DNA from: Curtobacterium sp. ZW137
GTDB taxonomy: Bacteria; Actinomycetota; Actinomycetes; Actinomycetales; Microbacteriaceae
Direction of reading: 5' to 3'
Assembly: GCF_003762905.1 (NCBI RefSeq)
Contig: NZ_RJKS01000004.1
Location: 248,001-312,000, forward strand
Length of the DNA: 64,000 bases
Shown here: positions 46,455 to 55,113 of the stretch, one piece after another
Position numbering within the stretch: the first letter of the stretch is position 1
Layout of the letters: the number at the start of each line of letters is the position of its first letter
Translations under genes and position numbers: made by a program
The notes under the pieces: generated by a model
Database searches by the model: none
What the model was told of the DNA's origin: nothing
Seen by the model: only the letters and a program-made list of their open reading frames with translations

Positions 46455-46853
46455 ATGGGACGAGCGATCCGCACCGAGGACGATGCTGCGCGCAACGCCG
46501 CAGCGCACGCCGATCGGACCTGTGCGTCGTGCGGACGCCGGATGCCGACGAGCGCCGCGCCCGATGCCAGGTGGTGTTCGGACGCCTGCCGCCGGCACAA
46601 GCTCGACGAAACCGACCGCCACCTCGAGCGGACCATCGACGAGCTCCTCGACGCCCGGGCGCTCACGTCGAGCACCTGTCCCTCGGACGCTGCGCGCGCG
46701 ATCGGCGGGGACGACTGGCGCGACCTGATGGAGCCGGCGCGCCGGGCCGCGCGGCGGATGGTCGCGCGGGGCGAGGTCGAGATCACGCAGGGCGGGAACG
46801 TCGTCGACCCGTCCACGGCGAAGGGCCCGATCCGCATCCGTCGCCCGCGGTGA
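46455..46853 (+). CDS. DUF2256-DUF3253 protein
   Basis: A 132-residue protein. The N-terminal part has a four-cysteine zinc ribbon (CASCGRRMP, then WCSDACRR), as in DUF2256. The C-terminal ~80 residues are a small helical wing-like DUF3253 domain (AARRMVARGEVEITQGGNVVDPSTAKGPIRIR). ATG 46455 is the best start; an alternative upstream would overlap the divergent GH13. Role unknown; possibly nucleic-acid binding. Confidence 0.75.
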   Translation: MGRAIRTEDDAARNAAAHADRTCASCGRRMPTSAAPDARWCSDACRRHKLDETDRHLERTIDELLDARALTSSTCPSDAARAIGGDDWRDLMEPARRAARRMVARGEVEITQGGNVVDPSTAKGPIRIRRPR

Positions 46854-46930
46854 GGCTCAGTCCGACCAGCTGCACGCGATCATGCCGACCCGTCACGTCG
46901 ATCACGAGATCGAGAACTCCTCGATCGGAC

Positions 46931-47251
46931 TCACGCGGCGAGGATCTGCTCCATCCGCCCGACCAGGCGTTCGAGCGCCGTGACCAGCTGCCGGGTCTGG
47001 TCGCGAGTCACGCGCGATGAGGAGTACTGGAAGTGCGCTTTCTCGTCCGTCAGGCGCTTGAGGTTGTTGCCCGGCTGGCGATCGGGCGAACAGGCCCTGT
47101 CGAGAAGCCGTCGCGCTTCGCCGTGATCATCACCCTTGAAGTGGTACCCGAGCGTGCTTCCGCAGATCGCGTCGGCCGCCGCGATGCCGCCGAGAACGGC
47201 ATTGGCACCAGCCGCCTTCCAATCAGCGTTCAGCTCGGACTCGACGCACAA
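46931..47251 (-). CDS. HEPN-domain toxin-like protein, probably 5'-frameshifted
   Basis: A HEPN-type protein, the presumed RNase toxin of an HTH-MNT/HEPN module. The frame gives 106 residues from TTG 47251 and contains an R-x6-H motif (RLTDEKAH, residues 66-73) with Tyr76. A conserved-looking HEPN helix, DEAKSHLEVARL, is encoded just upstream in the same frame (to about 47285), but no ATG or GTG exists in that frame before the stop at 47341. An ATG at 47334 overlapping the antitoxin stop (TGATG) opens a different frame that ends at 47257. One extra base between about 47313 and 47285 would join them. So the toxin may be inactivated, or there is a sequencing error. Confidence 0.65.
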   Translation of the reverse strand: MCVESELNADWKAAGANAVLGGIAAADAICGSTLGYHFKGDDHGEARRLLDRACSPDRQPGNNLKRLTDEKAHFQYSSSRVTRDQTRQLVTALERLVGRMEQILAA

Positions 47252-47333
47252 CCGCGCTACCTCGAGATGGGACTTCGCTTCGTCCGGCGCCGCTGGACTT
47301 CGTTCGGTGCCATCGACCTGGTTCGCGCGGCCA

Positions 47334-47927
47334 TCAGATCAGGTCGCGGATGTCGCGGCCGTACACCGTCTTCGCGTCATCCCGCCAGGAGCCGAGCAGC
47401 GGGTCGTTCTCCATCGCGAATCGCCGGAGGTCCGGTCTCGTCACGTCGAAGACCTGGCAGTCATTGCCACTCCAGATCCGCACCATCGACCCGAGCTCCA
47501 CGATGAGCTCGGTGTCGACGTGGTCGTCGAACACGACGACGAGATCGACGTCCGAGGCAGCCGTCGAGTCCCCGCGGGCGACCGAGCCGAAAACGGAGAC
47601 CGAGATCACGCCCACGTCACTCCGGTCGACGAGATGAACGATCCGGCGCTCCAGTTCCTGACGCGCCTCGAGCGCGAGCTCGATCGCCGGCCACAGGACG
47701 TGCGAACGGTTGGCACGGTAGGAAGAGTGCTGCAATCCCCGTTCCACGACGACGAGGCCCGCCAGCTCGAGCTTGTCCAGCGCGCGTTTGATGCCGGTGT
47801 GGCTCGCGACGCCTGCGACGCGAGCGACCTGCCGCCCTGTCATGCCGCTGTCCGTTCGCGCCGGGACCCGGATGGCCCTGGCGGCCGTCCGTCCTACGAG
47901 CGTCGCCAAGGGCTCGGCTACTTCCAT
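47334..47927 (-). CDS. HTH-MNT nucleotidyltransferase antitoxin
   Basis: A 197-residue protein. The N-terminal ~70 residues form a winged helix-turn-helix (GMTGRQVARVAGVASHTGIKRALDKLELAGLV). The C-terminal domain is a minimal nucleotidyltransferase with the full GS-x10-DxD motif: Gly114-Ser115 and Asp126/Asp128 in GSVARGDSTAASDVD. MNT antitoxins neutralise HEPN toxins by transferring AMP groups (type VII systems). ATG 47927 follows GGAGGA by about 6 nt. A perfect inverted repeat lies just upstream, so the HTH probably autoregulates. Confidence 0.83.
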   Translation of the reverse strand: MEVAEPLATLVGRTAARAIRVPARTDSGMTGRQVARVAGVASHTGIKRALDKLELAGLVVVERGLQHSSYRANRSHVLWPAIELALEARQELERRIVHLVDRSDVGVISVSVFGSVARGDSTAASDVDLVVVFDDHVDTELIVELGSMVRIWSGNDCQVFDVTRPDLRRFAMENDPLLGSWRDDAKTVYGRDIRDLI

Positions 47928-47943
47928 CAGCCGTCCTCCATCC

Positions 47944-47985
47944 GTGTACACAAAAGTGTTACACGTGTTTCGCTTTTGTGTACAC
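47944..47985. promoter_or_regulatory. Operator of the HTH-MNT/HEPN module
   Basis: Perfect 13-bp arms GTGTACACAAAAG (47944-47956) and complement (47973-47985), with ACACGTGT (47961-47968) between. Placed 17 nt before the HTH-MNT start codon, in a locally AT-rich patch between the module and the rightward reductase gene. Confidence 0.8.
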
Positions 47986-48042
47986 CTCGGCGGTCCACCT
48001 CGTGAGGGAAGGATCACGGGGCGACAGGTGTTGGGGAACGCG

Positions 48043-49146
48043 ATGACTCCTGACGAGACCACCAGCACGCAGCACTCCGACCGTCGCATCGCCCTCGTCG
48101 TGGGCGCCAGCGGCATCACCGGCTCCGCCCTCGTGCGGAACCTGATCGGCGACGGGTGGGACGTCGCTGCGCTGTCCCGCCGTGCCGGCAGCCGCGATGG
48201 TGTCCGCGGTGTCGCCGCCGACCTGCGCGACCCCGACGCGCTCCGGGCCGCGCTGGCCGGGGAACGCCCGACCCACGTCTTCTTCACCGCATGGCAGCGA
48301 CAGGCGACCGAGGCCGAGAACATCGCCGTCAACGGGGCGATGGTCCGCGACCTCCTCGCCGCGCTCGAGCACGCACCACTCGAACACGTCGCACTGGTGA
48401 CCGGGCTGAAGCACTACCTCGGCCCGTTCGAGGCGTACGCCGCCGGCGAGATGCCGGACACGCCCTTCCACGAGGAGGAACCTCGTCTCGACACCCCGAA
48501 CTTCTACTACGCGCAGGAGGACGAACTCTTCGCCGCGGCCGAGCGGCAGGGCTTCACCTGGTCCGTGCACCGCTCACACACGGTCATCGGCCACGCGGTC
48601 GGCAACGCGATGAACATGGGCCTGACGCTCGCGGTGCAGGCGACGATCGCGAAGGAGCTCGACCTCGACTTCGTGTTCCCGGGCAGCGAGGCGCAGTGGA
48701 ACGGGCTGACCGACATGACCGACGCCGGACTCCTCGCCGAGCACATGGTCTGGGCATCCACCACGCCTGAGGGCGCGAACGAACCGTTCAACATCGTCAA
48801 CGGGGACGTCTTCCGGTGGCGCTGGATGTGGCCGCGGCTCGCCGCACACCTCGGGGTGGACCCGGCTCGTGTCGTCGGGTACCAGGACGAACCGCGCCCG
48901 CTCGAGGAGCAGATGGCACCGTACGAGTCGTCGTGGGCATCCATCGCCGAACGGCACGGGCTCGCCGAGCCGGACATCACCCGGGTCGCGTCGTGGTGGC
49001 ACACCGACGCGGACCTCGGTCGGGCGATGGAGGTCGTCACCGACATGGGCAAGAGCCGCGACGCCGGGTTCACCGGGTACCGCCGCACCGAGCAGGCGTT
49101 CGCGGACCTGTTCGCCCGCTACCGCGAGGACCGGCTGATCCCCTGA
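48043..49146 (+). CDS. PRISE-type short-chain reductase
   Basis: A 367-residue NADPH-dependent reductase of the extended SDR fold. The nucleotide loop is GASGITG (21-27). Features of progesterone 5-beta-reductase/iridoid synthase-like proteins are clear: VTGLKHYLGPFEAYAAG and DTPNFYYAQEDELF carry the family's Lys and Tyr, then RSHTVIGHAVGNAMNMG. Such bacterial enzymes reduce enones; the physiological substrate is unknown. ATG 48043 has no strong ribosome binding site, but GGGGAACG lies just upstream. Separate from the HEPN module. Confidence 0.83.
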   Translation: MTPDETTSTQHSDRRIALVVGASGITGSALVRNLIGDGWDVAALSRRAGSRDGVRGVAADLRDPDALRAALAGERPTHVFFTAWQRQATEAENIAVNGAMVRDLLAALEHAPLEHVALVTGLKHYLGPFEAYAAGEMPDTPFHEEEPRLDTPNFYYAQEDELFAAAERQGFTWSVHRSHTVIGHAVGNAMNMGLTLAVQATIAKELDLDFVFPGSEAQWNGLTDMTDAGLLAEHMVWASTTPEGANEPFNIVNGDVFRWRWMWPRLAAHLGVDPARVVGYQDEPRPLEEQMAPYESSWASIAERHGLAEPDITRVASWWHTDADLGRAMEVVTDMGKSRDAGFTGYRRTEQAFADLFARYREDRLIP

Positions 49147-49178
49147 CGCCGCCCCCGGGACCCGGGCAGACTCGGGTC

Positions 49179-49487
49179 ATGAGCGAGCCCGACGACCACT
49201 TCTTCGTAGTCGACGGCCGTCGCTGGCGGCGCACGGACCCGGCGATCCCCGAGGACCTCGCCGCGCGGCTCCGCTCCCACCTCGGCCGCGGGCGGAACGC
49301 GGTCAAGCAGGCGAAGCGCGCCGGCGACGACGAGGCCCTCGCCGCCGCACGGCACCGCAACGGCATCGCGAAGCACGGGCTGGGCGAGCGGGGTCCGGCG
49401 TGGTGGGAGCGCCCGGAAGCCGACCGTGTCGCCGATGCCGAGCGAGCCGCGGCGGACCTCGACGCCCTCGACCCGCGCGATCCCTGA
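49179..49487 (+). CDS. Small conserved hypothetical protein
   Basis: A 102-residue soluble, charged protein beginning MSEPDDHFFVVDGRRWRRTDPAIPEDL, then a basic helix (HLGRGRNAVKQAKRAG) and a tail rich in Glu/Ala. I recall the family as common in Microbacteriaceae but with no assigned role. ATG 49179 is 32 nt after the reductase stop, so may be co-transcribed. Confidence 0.65.
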   Translation: MSEPDDHFFVVDGRRWRRTDPAIPEDLAARLRSHLGRGRNAVKQAKRAGDDEALAAARHRNGIAKHGLGERGPAWWERPEADRVADAERAAADLDALDPRDP

Positions 49488-49492
49488 CGCGC

Positions 49493-49572
49493 GTTCCTTC
49501 CCATCGCGCCCGCACTGGGGAGCGGAATCGCGCGTAGGGGGTCGGAAGAACCGACCTCCTACGCGCGATTCG
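49493..49572. repeat. ~80-bp hairpin element, copy 1
   Basis: Begins GTTCCTTCCCATCGCG and ends in a 21-bp stem (49525-49545 and 49551-49571, one mismatch) with loop AAGAA. Matches two copies near 56.4 kb. Lies between the small hypothetical gene and the convergent GH35 gene. Confidence 0.85.
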
Positions 49573-49580
49573 ACTCACCA

Positions 49581-49660
49581 CGCGGGATTCGACCTACCGC
49601 GGGCAGGGCACCGGGCAGCGCGCGGGATTCGACCTACCGCGGGCAGGGCACCGGGCAGCG
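49581..49660. repeat. Perfect 40-bp tandem duplication
   Basis: Positions 49581-49620 and 49621-49660 are identical; the unit starts CGCGGGATTCGACCTACCGC. Adjacent to hairpin-element copy 1, whose end it partly resembles. Confidence 0.9.
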
Positions 49661-49732
49661 CGCGGGGATCGGGAGCGCGGGGCTCGGGAGCGCGCGAGGA
49701 CCGGGAGCGCGGGCGCCGGGCGCACCGCGGGG

Positions 49733-51556
49733 TCAGGACTCGGTGTGGCCGAGCGACGGCTCCGTGCGCAGGCACACCGTGCGCGACGCCGCGGCGTGCA
49801 GCTCCAGCACGACGACCTCGTTCGTGCCCTCGCGGAGCACCGGCCCGGGCACCGCGAGCGTCTGCTGCGGCCCTCGCGACCAGTACCGCCCGAGGCAGAA
49901 CCCGTTCACCCAGGCGACGCCCTTCCGGAACCCGTCGAGCGACAGGTAGCGGTCCCCCGGCGCGGCGAGGTGGAACGACCCGAGCGCCAGGACGGGCCCG
50001 GCGAGCACGTCCCCGTCGGTCGGGGCCACGGAGCGCAGGGCATCGAGCGCGGCGGCGGGCAGCGGGTCGAACGCCAGCGGCGACGCCGTCCATCGTTCGA
50101 GCGGCGCACCGTCGACGGACACCCCGCCGATGAGGCCCTTCGGCTCGCCGATCCGGGGCCCGTAGTCGACGCGGCCCTGGTCCTCGACGAGGAGCTCCAG
50201 CGTGCCGGTGACCGGTGGGAGCGCGATCGCGCGGTCGTGGTACTCGCGTTCGAGGACCCCGACGGGCCGCCCGTCGACGCTGACGATCGCACGGTCGCGG
50301 ACCTCTTCGCCGACGGTGAGCACACCGCCGGCAGGCAGGTCGACCTCGGTGCGGTAGAGCACGAAGCCCGACGCGGCGCCGAGTGCGTCGAAGGTGGGGA
50401 CCCCGTCGTGCGCGGTCCACGACGTGAGCTGCGGGAGCAGCGCGTGCAGGGCACCGGCCCGCTCGAGTCGGACGGCGACGTCCGTGGCGGGGGCGGGCCG
50501 AGCCTCCAGACCGGCTGCCGACGACCCGTCGAGGTGACCCGATCCACCTGGTTCCATCGATGCGGGCAGGGCCGGGACCGGCGCGTACCGTTCGATCACG
50601 GCGCGGAACGCGTGGAACTTGGCGGTGGGCCGACCGGCCTCGTCGAGGGGTGCGTCGTAGTCGTACGACGTCGCGATCGGCCGGTACACGCCCTTGTCGT
50701 TCGCCCCGTTGGTGAAGCCGAAGTTCGTGCCCCCGTGGAACATGTAGATGTTGACCGAGCCGCCGGCGCCGAGCAGGTCCTCGAGGTCGGAAGCCGAGGC
50801 AGCGGCCGGGGTGGTGTGGTGGTGCTCGCCCCAGCTGTCGAACCAGCCGTCCCAGAACTCCGAGCACATCAGCGGACCGGTCGGCTGCGCCTGGCGCAGC
50901 CGGGCGAGCCTGGACGTGACGCGGGAGCCGAACGAACCCGTGCGGTGCAGGGACGGGAGCGAGCCGTCCTCGAGCATCGAGTCCATCGGCTGGTCGACGC
51001 TCGTGAACGGGACGGTGAGGCCGATCGCGCGGTGCATCGCCTCGAGCTTGGTGAGGTAGACCGGGTCGGAGCCGTAGGCGCCGTACTCGTTCTCCACCTG
51101 GACGAGGACGATGGGGCCGCCCTCGTCGATCTGCCGCGGGACGAGGATCGGGGCGAGGGCGTCGAGGTACCGCGACACGGCCGCGAGGAACTGCGGCTCG
51201 TCGCGGCGGATGCCCACGGTGCCGTCGGCGAAGAGCCAGTACGGCAGCCCGCCGTTGGTCCACTCGGCGCAGATGTAGGGGCCGGGGCGGACGATCGCGT
51301 GCATGCCCTCGGCCGCGACGATGTCGAGGAACCGGCCGAGGTCGAGGCCGTCGGTGAAGTCGAAGGTGCCGGGGGTCGCCTCGTGGGCGTTCCACGCGAC
51401 GTACGTCTCGATGGTGTTGAGGCCCATCAGCCGGGCCTTGCGGATCCGGTCGGCCCAGAGGTCCGGGTGGACCCGGAAGTAGTGGATCGCGCCGGACAGG
51501 ATCCGGTGCGGCTCGCCGTCGAGCAGGAAGTCGGTGTCGCCGATGGCGAAGCGCAT
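49733..51556 (-). CDS. GH35 beta-galactosidase
   Basis: A 607-residue retaining beta-galactosidase without signal peptide. TIM-barrel start FLLDGEPHRILSGAIHYFRVHP, acid/base Glu157 in QVENEYGAYG, nucleophile Glu233 in CSEFWDGWF, then GTNFGFTNGAND. Two beta-sandwich domains follow; the join near residue 345-365 holds a Gly/Ser-rich linker. ATG 51556 was preferred to GTG 51559 because GGG lies at a better distance. Last gene of the operon permease-permease-SBP-GH35, so it acts on imported beta-galactosides. Confidence 0.9.
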   Translation of the reverse strand: MRFAIGDTDFLLDGEPHRILSGAIHYFRVHPDLWADRIRKARLMGLNTIETYVAWNAHEATPGTFDFTDGLDLGRFLDIVAAEGMHAIVRPGPYICAEWTNGGLPYWLFADGTVGIRRDEPQFLAAVSRYLDALAPILVPRQIDEGGPIVLVQVENEYGAYGSDPVYLTKLEAMHRAIGLTVPFTSVDQPMDSMLEDGSLPSLHRTGSFGSRVTSRLARLRQAQPTGPLMCSEFWDGWFDSWGEHHHTTPAAASASDLEDLLGAGGSVNIYMFHGGTNFGFTNGANDKGVYRPIATSYDYDAPLDEAGRPTAKFHAFRAVIERYAPVPALPASMEPGGSGHLDGSSAAGLEARPAPATDVAVRLERAGALHALLPQLTSWTAHDGVPTFDALGAASGFVLYRTEVDLPAGGVLTVGEEVRDRAIVSVDGRPVGVLEREYHDRAIALPPVTGTLELLVEDQGRVDYGPRIGEPKGLIGGVSVDGAPLERWTASPLAFDPLPAAALDALRSVAPTDGDVLAGPVLALGSFHLAAPGDRYLSLDGFRKGVAWVNGFCLGRYWSRGPQQTLAVPGPVLREGTNEVVVLELHAAASRTVCLRTEPSLGHTES

Positions 51557-51621
51557 CACGCGCCCTTTCTGGAGGGAGGGGCCGCACGGTCGTCCGTGCG
51601 GCCCCTCGGGGTGAGCGGGTG

Positions 51622-52956
51622 CTACTTGGTCGAGACCGTGAAGCCCTGCTGCTTGCCGTACTTCACGAGCGCAGCCTGCCAGGCCTCGAGGCCGGAGTCG
51701 AGCGAGGTGCCCTTCTCGTAGGACTGCCCGACCGTGTCCGCGTAGACGCTGTTCGCGTACACCTGGTACGGCAGGTAGGTGAAGTCGTTGTCAGCGCTCT
51801 TGGACGCGTCGACGAGGACCTCGTTGATCTTCTGCCCACCGAAGTAGGACGGCTCCTCGTTGAGGAACGACGACGACTCCAGGTCCGCGGTGGTCGACGG
51901 GAACCCGCCGGACTCCATGAACACCTTCGTGGACGCCTTCGACGAGTTCAGCCACTTCAGGAAGCCCGCGGCGAGTGCCGGGTTCTTCGTCTGCTTCATG
52001 ACGACCTCGGCGCTGCCGCCGTTGTTCGCCGTGGTGGCGGTGGTGCCGTCGTAGGTCGGCATCGGGGCCACACGCCAGTCACCGGACGCGTCGGCGACGC
52101 TCGCCTCGAGGTTGCCGGGCATCCACGCGCCCGTGATGAGCGTCGCGATCTGGCCGTTGCCGAGCTGCTTGTACCAGTCGTCGGTCCAGCCGACGGTCTT
52201 GGAGAGCAGGCCCTTCTCGACCAGCTCGTTCCAGGTCGCGGTCCACTTCTTCGTCCCCGCGTCGGCGAGGTTCACCGTGACCTTGTCGCCCTTCGTGGTG
52301 AAGGGGGTGCCACCGGCCTGGGCGATCATGCTCGTCGTGAAGCCGGCGTCGCCGGAGTCCGCGGTGATGTAGGCGTCCGGGTCGGCGGCGTGCAGCTTCG
52401 CGGCAGCGGCGACGTACTCGTCCCACGTCTTCGGCACGGCGATGCCGTACTCGTCGAAGACCTTCTTGTTGTAGAAGAGGGCCATGGGGCCGGAGTCCTG
52501 CGGCAGGCCGTAGATCTTCGAGCCGTCGGTGACGGAGCTCCAGGTGCTGGCCGCGAACTTGCTCTTCAGGTCGCCGAACCCGTAGCTCGACAGGTCGAGG
52601 AGCGACTCGGAGAGCGAGAACTGCGGGAGCGCGTAGTACTCGACCTGGGCGACGTCGGGGGCACCCGAGCCGGCCTTGATCGTGTTCTGCAGCTTCGTGT
52701 ACTGGTCGGCGCCGGTGCCGGCGTTGACCAGCTTGACGGTGACCTTCGGGTGCGCCTTCTCGAACGCGGCGACCTGGGCCTTCGCGGACGGGGTCCACGA
52801 CCAGTACGTCAGCGTGCCGCCCTTCTCGAGGGCCTTGTCGATGTCGGAGGCGGAACCGCTGGCGGACGAGCCGCCGGAGGCGCAGGCCGCCAGGGCGATG
52901 GCGGCGGTGACGCCGATGGCGAGGGCGCTCAGCCCGCGCCGGAGACGCTTGTTCAT
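51622..52956 (-). CDS. CUT1 sugar-binding lipoprotein in the GH35 operon
   Basis: A 444-residue family-1 solute-binding protein. Signal MNKRLRRGLSALAIGVTAAI, lipobox AAC near Cys25. ATG 52956 follows AAAGG. It lies between the two permease genes upstream and GH35 downstream, an order less usual than SBP first. Likely binds beta-galactosides (inferred from GH35). Confidence 0.87.
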   Translation of the reverse strand: MNKRLRRGLSALAIGVTAAIALAACASGGSSASGSASDIDKALEKGGTLTYWSWTPSAKAQVAAFEKAHPKVTVKLVNAGTGADQYTKLQNTIKAGSGAPDVAQVEYYALPQFSLSESLLDLSSYGFGDLKSKFAASTWSSVTDGSKIYGLPQDSGPMALFYNKKVFDEYGIAVPKTWDEYVAAAAKLHAADPDAYITADSGDAGFTTSMIAQAGGTPFTTKGDKVTVNLADAGTKKWTATWNELVEKGLLSKTVGWTDDWYKQLGNGQIATLITGAWMPGNLEASVADASGDWRVAPMPTYDGTTATTANNGGSAEVVMKQTKNPALAAGFLKWLNSSKASTKVFMESGGFPSTTADLESSSFLNEEPSYFGGQKINEVLVDASKSADNDFTYLPYQVYANSVYADTVGQSYEKGTSLDSGLEAWQAALVKYGKQQGFTVSTK

Positions 52957-53042
52957 TCGGGTGCCTTTCACTTCTTCGTGTTGGGAGTGGTGCTGCTGTG
53001 GTGAGCGGCTCCGCCGGCGTCCGCCGGGCAGCCGCCCCGGGG

Positions 53043-54002
53043 TCAGGCCTTGACGGACCCGGCCGCGAGGCCGGACTGCCAGAAGCGCTGCAGGAAGAGG
53101 AACGCGACCACGATCGGGATGATCGTGAGGAGCGATCCCGTGACGACGAGGTTGTAGATCGGCTGGGCACCGGAGCCGGTGGCCTGCGCGTTCCACTGGT
53201 TGAGGCCGACGGTGAGCGGGTACCACTTCGGGTCGCTCAGCATGATCAGCGGCAGGAAGTAGTTGTTCCAGGTGGCGACGACCGCGAAGAGCAGCACCGT
53301 GACCACGCCGGGCGCGAGCAGTCGGAGCGCGATGGTGAAGAAGATCCGGAACTCGCCGGCGCCGTCCATCCGGGCGGCCTCGATGAGCTCGGTCGGGATC
53401 GCGTCGACCGCGTAGGTCCAGATCAGGTACATGCCGAACGGGCTGATCAGGGACGGCAGGATGATCGCCCACGGGGTGTTCGTCAGGCCGACCTGCGAGA
53501 AGAGCAGGAAGGTCGGGACGGCCAGCGCCGTGCCGGGCACCGCGATCGCACCGAGGACCACGGCGAACACCGCGCGGCGGCCGGGGAACGCGAACTTCGC
53601 CATGCCGTAGCCCGCGACCGTCGCCAGCAGGGTCGCCCCGCCGGCACCGACGACGACGTACAGCAGCGTGTTGCCGAACCACTGCAGGAAGATGCCGTCG
53701 TTGTACGTCAGCGTGTCGACGATGTTCTGCCAGAGGTTGAAGTTCCCGCCGAACCAGAGGCCGAACGTGGACAGCAGCGACGACTGCGTCTTCGTGCTGT
53801 TCACGAGCAGGTAGAACAGCGGCGCGAACGAGTAGACGACGAAGACGACCATCACGGCGGTCAGCAGACCGGACCGCTTCGGCTTGCGTCCGTCGACGGG
53901 CTGCTTCGCCTTCCGGGAGGCTCGTCCCGCTCCGGCGCGGCCGTCGCGGAGCGTCGTGGTCGCCTCGGTCACCGTGGCCGGGGGGCTCTGGAGGGTGCTC
54001 AT
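53043..54002 (-). CDS. CUT1 sugar ABC permease 2 (GH35 operon)
   Basis: A 319-residue MalG-type permease; polar N-terminus, six membrane segments, EAA loop ELIEAARMDGAGEFRIFFTIAL. ATG 54002 overlaps the preceding permease by ATGA. Followed after 86 bp by the binding-protein gene. Confidence 0.88.
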   Translation of the reverse strand: MSTLQSPPATVTEATTTLRDGRAGAGRASRKAKQPVDGRKPKRSGLLTAVMVVFVVYSFAPLFYLLVNSTKTQSSLLSTFGLWFGGNFNLWQNIVDTLTYNDGIFLQWFGNTLLYVVVGAGGATLLATVAGYGMAKFAFPGRRAVFAVVLGAIAVPGTALAVPTFLLFSQVGLTNTPWAIILPSLISPFGMYLIWTYAVDAIPTELIEAARMDGAGEFRIFFTIALRLLAPGVVTVLLFAVVATWNNYFLPLIMLSDPKWYPLTVGLNQWNAQATGSGAQPIYNLVVTGSLLTIIPIVVAFLFLQRFWQSGLAAGSVKA

Positions 54003-54934
54003 CGGTTCTCCTGTCGGGTACCGCGGACCTGCACGACGTAGGCGATCACGGCGGTGATGACGCCCATCACGATGGCGACGGTGGCGGAGTAGTTGAACTG
54101 CTGGCCGCTGAAGGACAGCGAGTAGGCGTACATGTTCGGCGTGAAGGCACTGCCGATGACGTTCGGGGCCAGGGTCTTCAGCAGGTTCGGCTCGTTGAAG
54201 AGCTGGAAGCTGCCGATGATCGAGAAGATCGTGGCGATGACCATGGGGCCGCGGAGCGCCGGGAGCTTGATCGAGAACACCGTGCGCAGCGGGCCGGCGC
54301 CGTCGAGCTCGGCGGCCTCGTACAGCTCGCCGGGCACGGTGCGGAGGGCCGCGTAGAAGATCAGCATGTTGTAGCCGAGGAACTCCCAGGTGACCACGTT
54401 GCCGATGGACGTCAGGACCCAGGTCGGGCTGAACGGCTGCAGGAGGTCGATGCCGAGCGCGTGGTTCGCGGCACCGGTCAGGCCGAACTGGTTGCCGTAG
54501 ATGAAGCCCCAGATGAGCGCCGCGACGACGCCGGGGACCGCGTAGGGCAGGAACACCGCGATGCGGAAGAAGCTCGTTCCCCACAGGCGGGCGCTGTCGA
54601 GGGCGAGCGCCGCGACGAGCGCCAGGCCGAGCATGATCGGCACCTGGATCACGAGGAAGATCGCGACGCGGCCGAACCCGGTCCAGAACTGCGAGTCCTG
54701 GAAGAGCTGGATGTAGTTCGCGAACCAGACGAACTGGTTGCCGCCGACGAGCTGGTCGCGGAACAGGCTGAGCCAGAGCGCGTACCCGATCGGGACGATG
54801 AGCATCAGGACCAGGACGGCCACGAACGGGCCGACGAACAGCCATCCGGTGAACCGTCCGCGGGGCTTCGGCCGACGTCGCGGGGGCGTGGCGGGAGCGG
54901 TGGCCGCTGCCGGGCGCGCTGCGAGCGTGCTCAT
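53999..54934 (-). CDS. CUT1 sugar ABC permease 1 (GH35 operon)
   Basis: A 311-residue MalF-type permease. EAA loop ELYEAAELDGAGPLRTVFSI. ATG 54934 follows AAGGAG with 5 nt spacing. First gene of the leftward operon, divergent from lacI at 55114; the ATGTTGACGTCAACAT palindrome between them is the likely operator. Confidence 0.88.
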   Translation of the reverse strand: MSTLAARPAAATAPATPPRRRPKPRGRFTGWLFVGPFVAVLVLMLIVPIGYALWLSLFRDQLVGGNQFVWFANYIQLFQDSQFWTGFGRVAIFLVIQVPIMLGLALVAALALDSARLWGTSFFRIAVFLPYAVPGVVAALIWGFIYGNQFGLTGAANHALGIDLLQPFSPTWVLTSIGNVVTWEFLGYNMLIFYAALRTVPGELYEAAELDGAGPLRTVFSIKLPALRGPMVIATIFSIIGSFQLFNEPNLLKTLAPNVIGSAFTPNMYAYSLSFSGQQFNYSATVAIVMGVITAVIAYVVQVRGTRQENR

Positions 54935-55001
54935 GTGACTCCTTCGTCTGCTGCGTTCGGGTGCGTTCGCGTGGCGTGCTGGTCGCGGTTTCGTCGCGGT
55001 C

Positions 55002-55052
55002 ATGTTGACGTCAACATCGAACGGCGCGACGATAGCATGGCAACGTCAACAT
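55002..55052. promoter_or_regulatory. Twin LacI-type operators
   Basis: A perfect 16-bp palindrome ATGTTGACGTCAACAT (55002-55017) and a 13/16 match ATGGCAACGTCAACAT (55037-55052), 35 bp apart, between the GH35 operon and the lacI gene. Fits a repressor controlling both directions. Confidence 0.8.
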
Positions 55053-55113
55053 GCGCTAGCGTTCGGGGCAGCCGCCGGGTGTTCCTGCGGCATTCCGAAT
55101 GAGAGGGGGCGAC

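Noticed and set aside
46855..46930. Remnant gene between DUF3253 protein and HEPN gene
   Set aside because: A short stretch on the minus strand reads as a few plausible residues (LDLVIDVTGR) but is too short and unrecognised to support.
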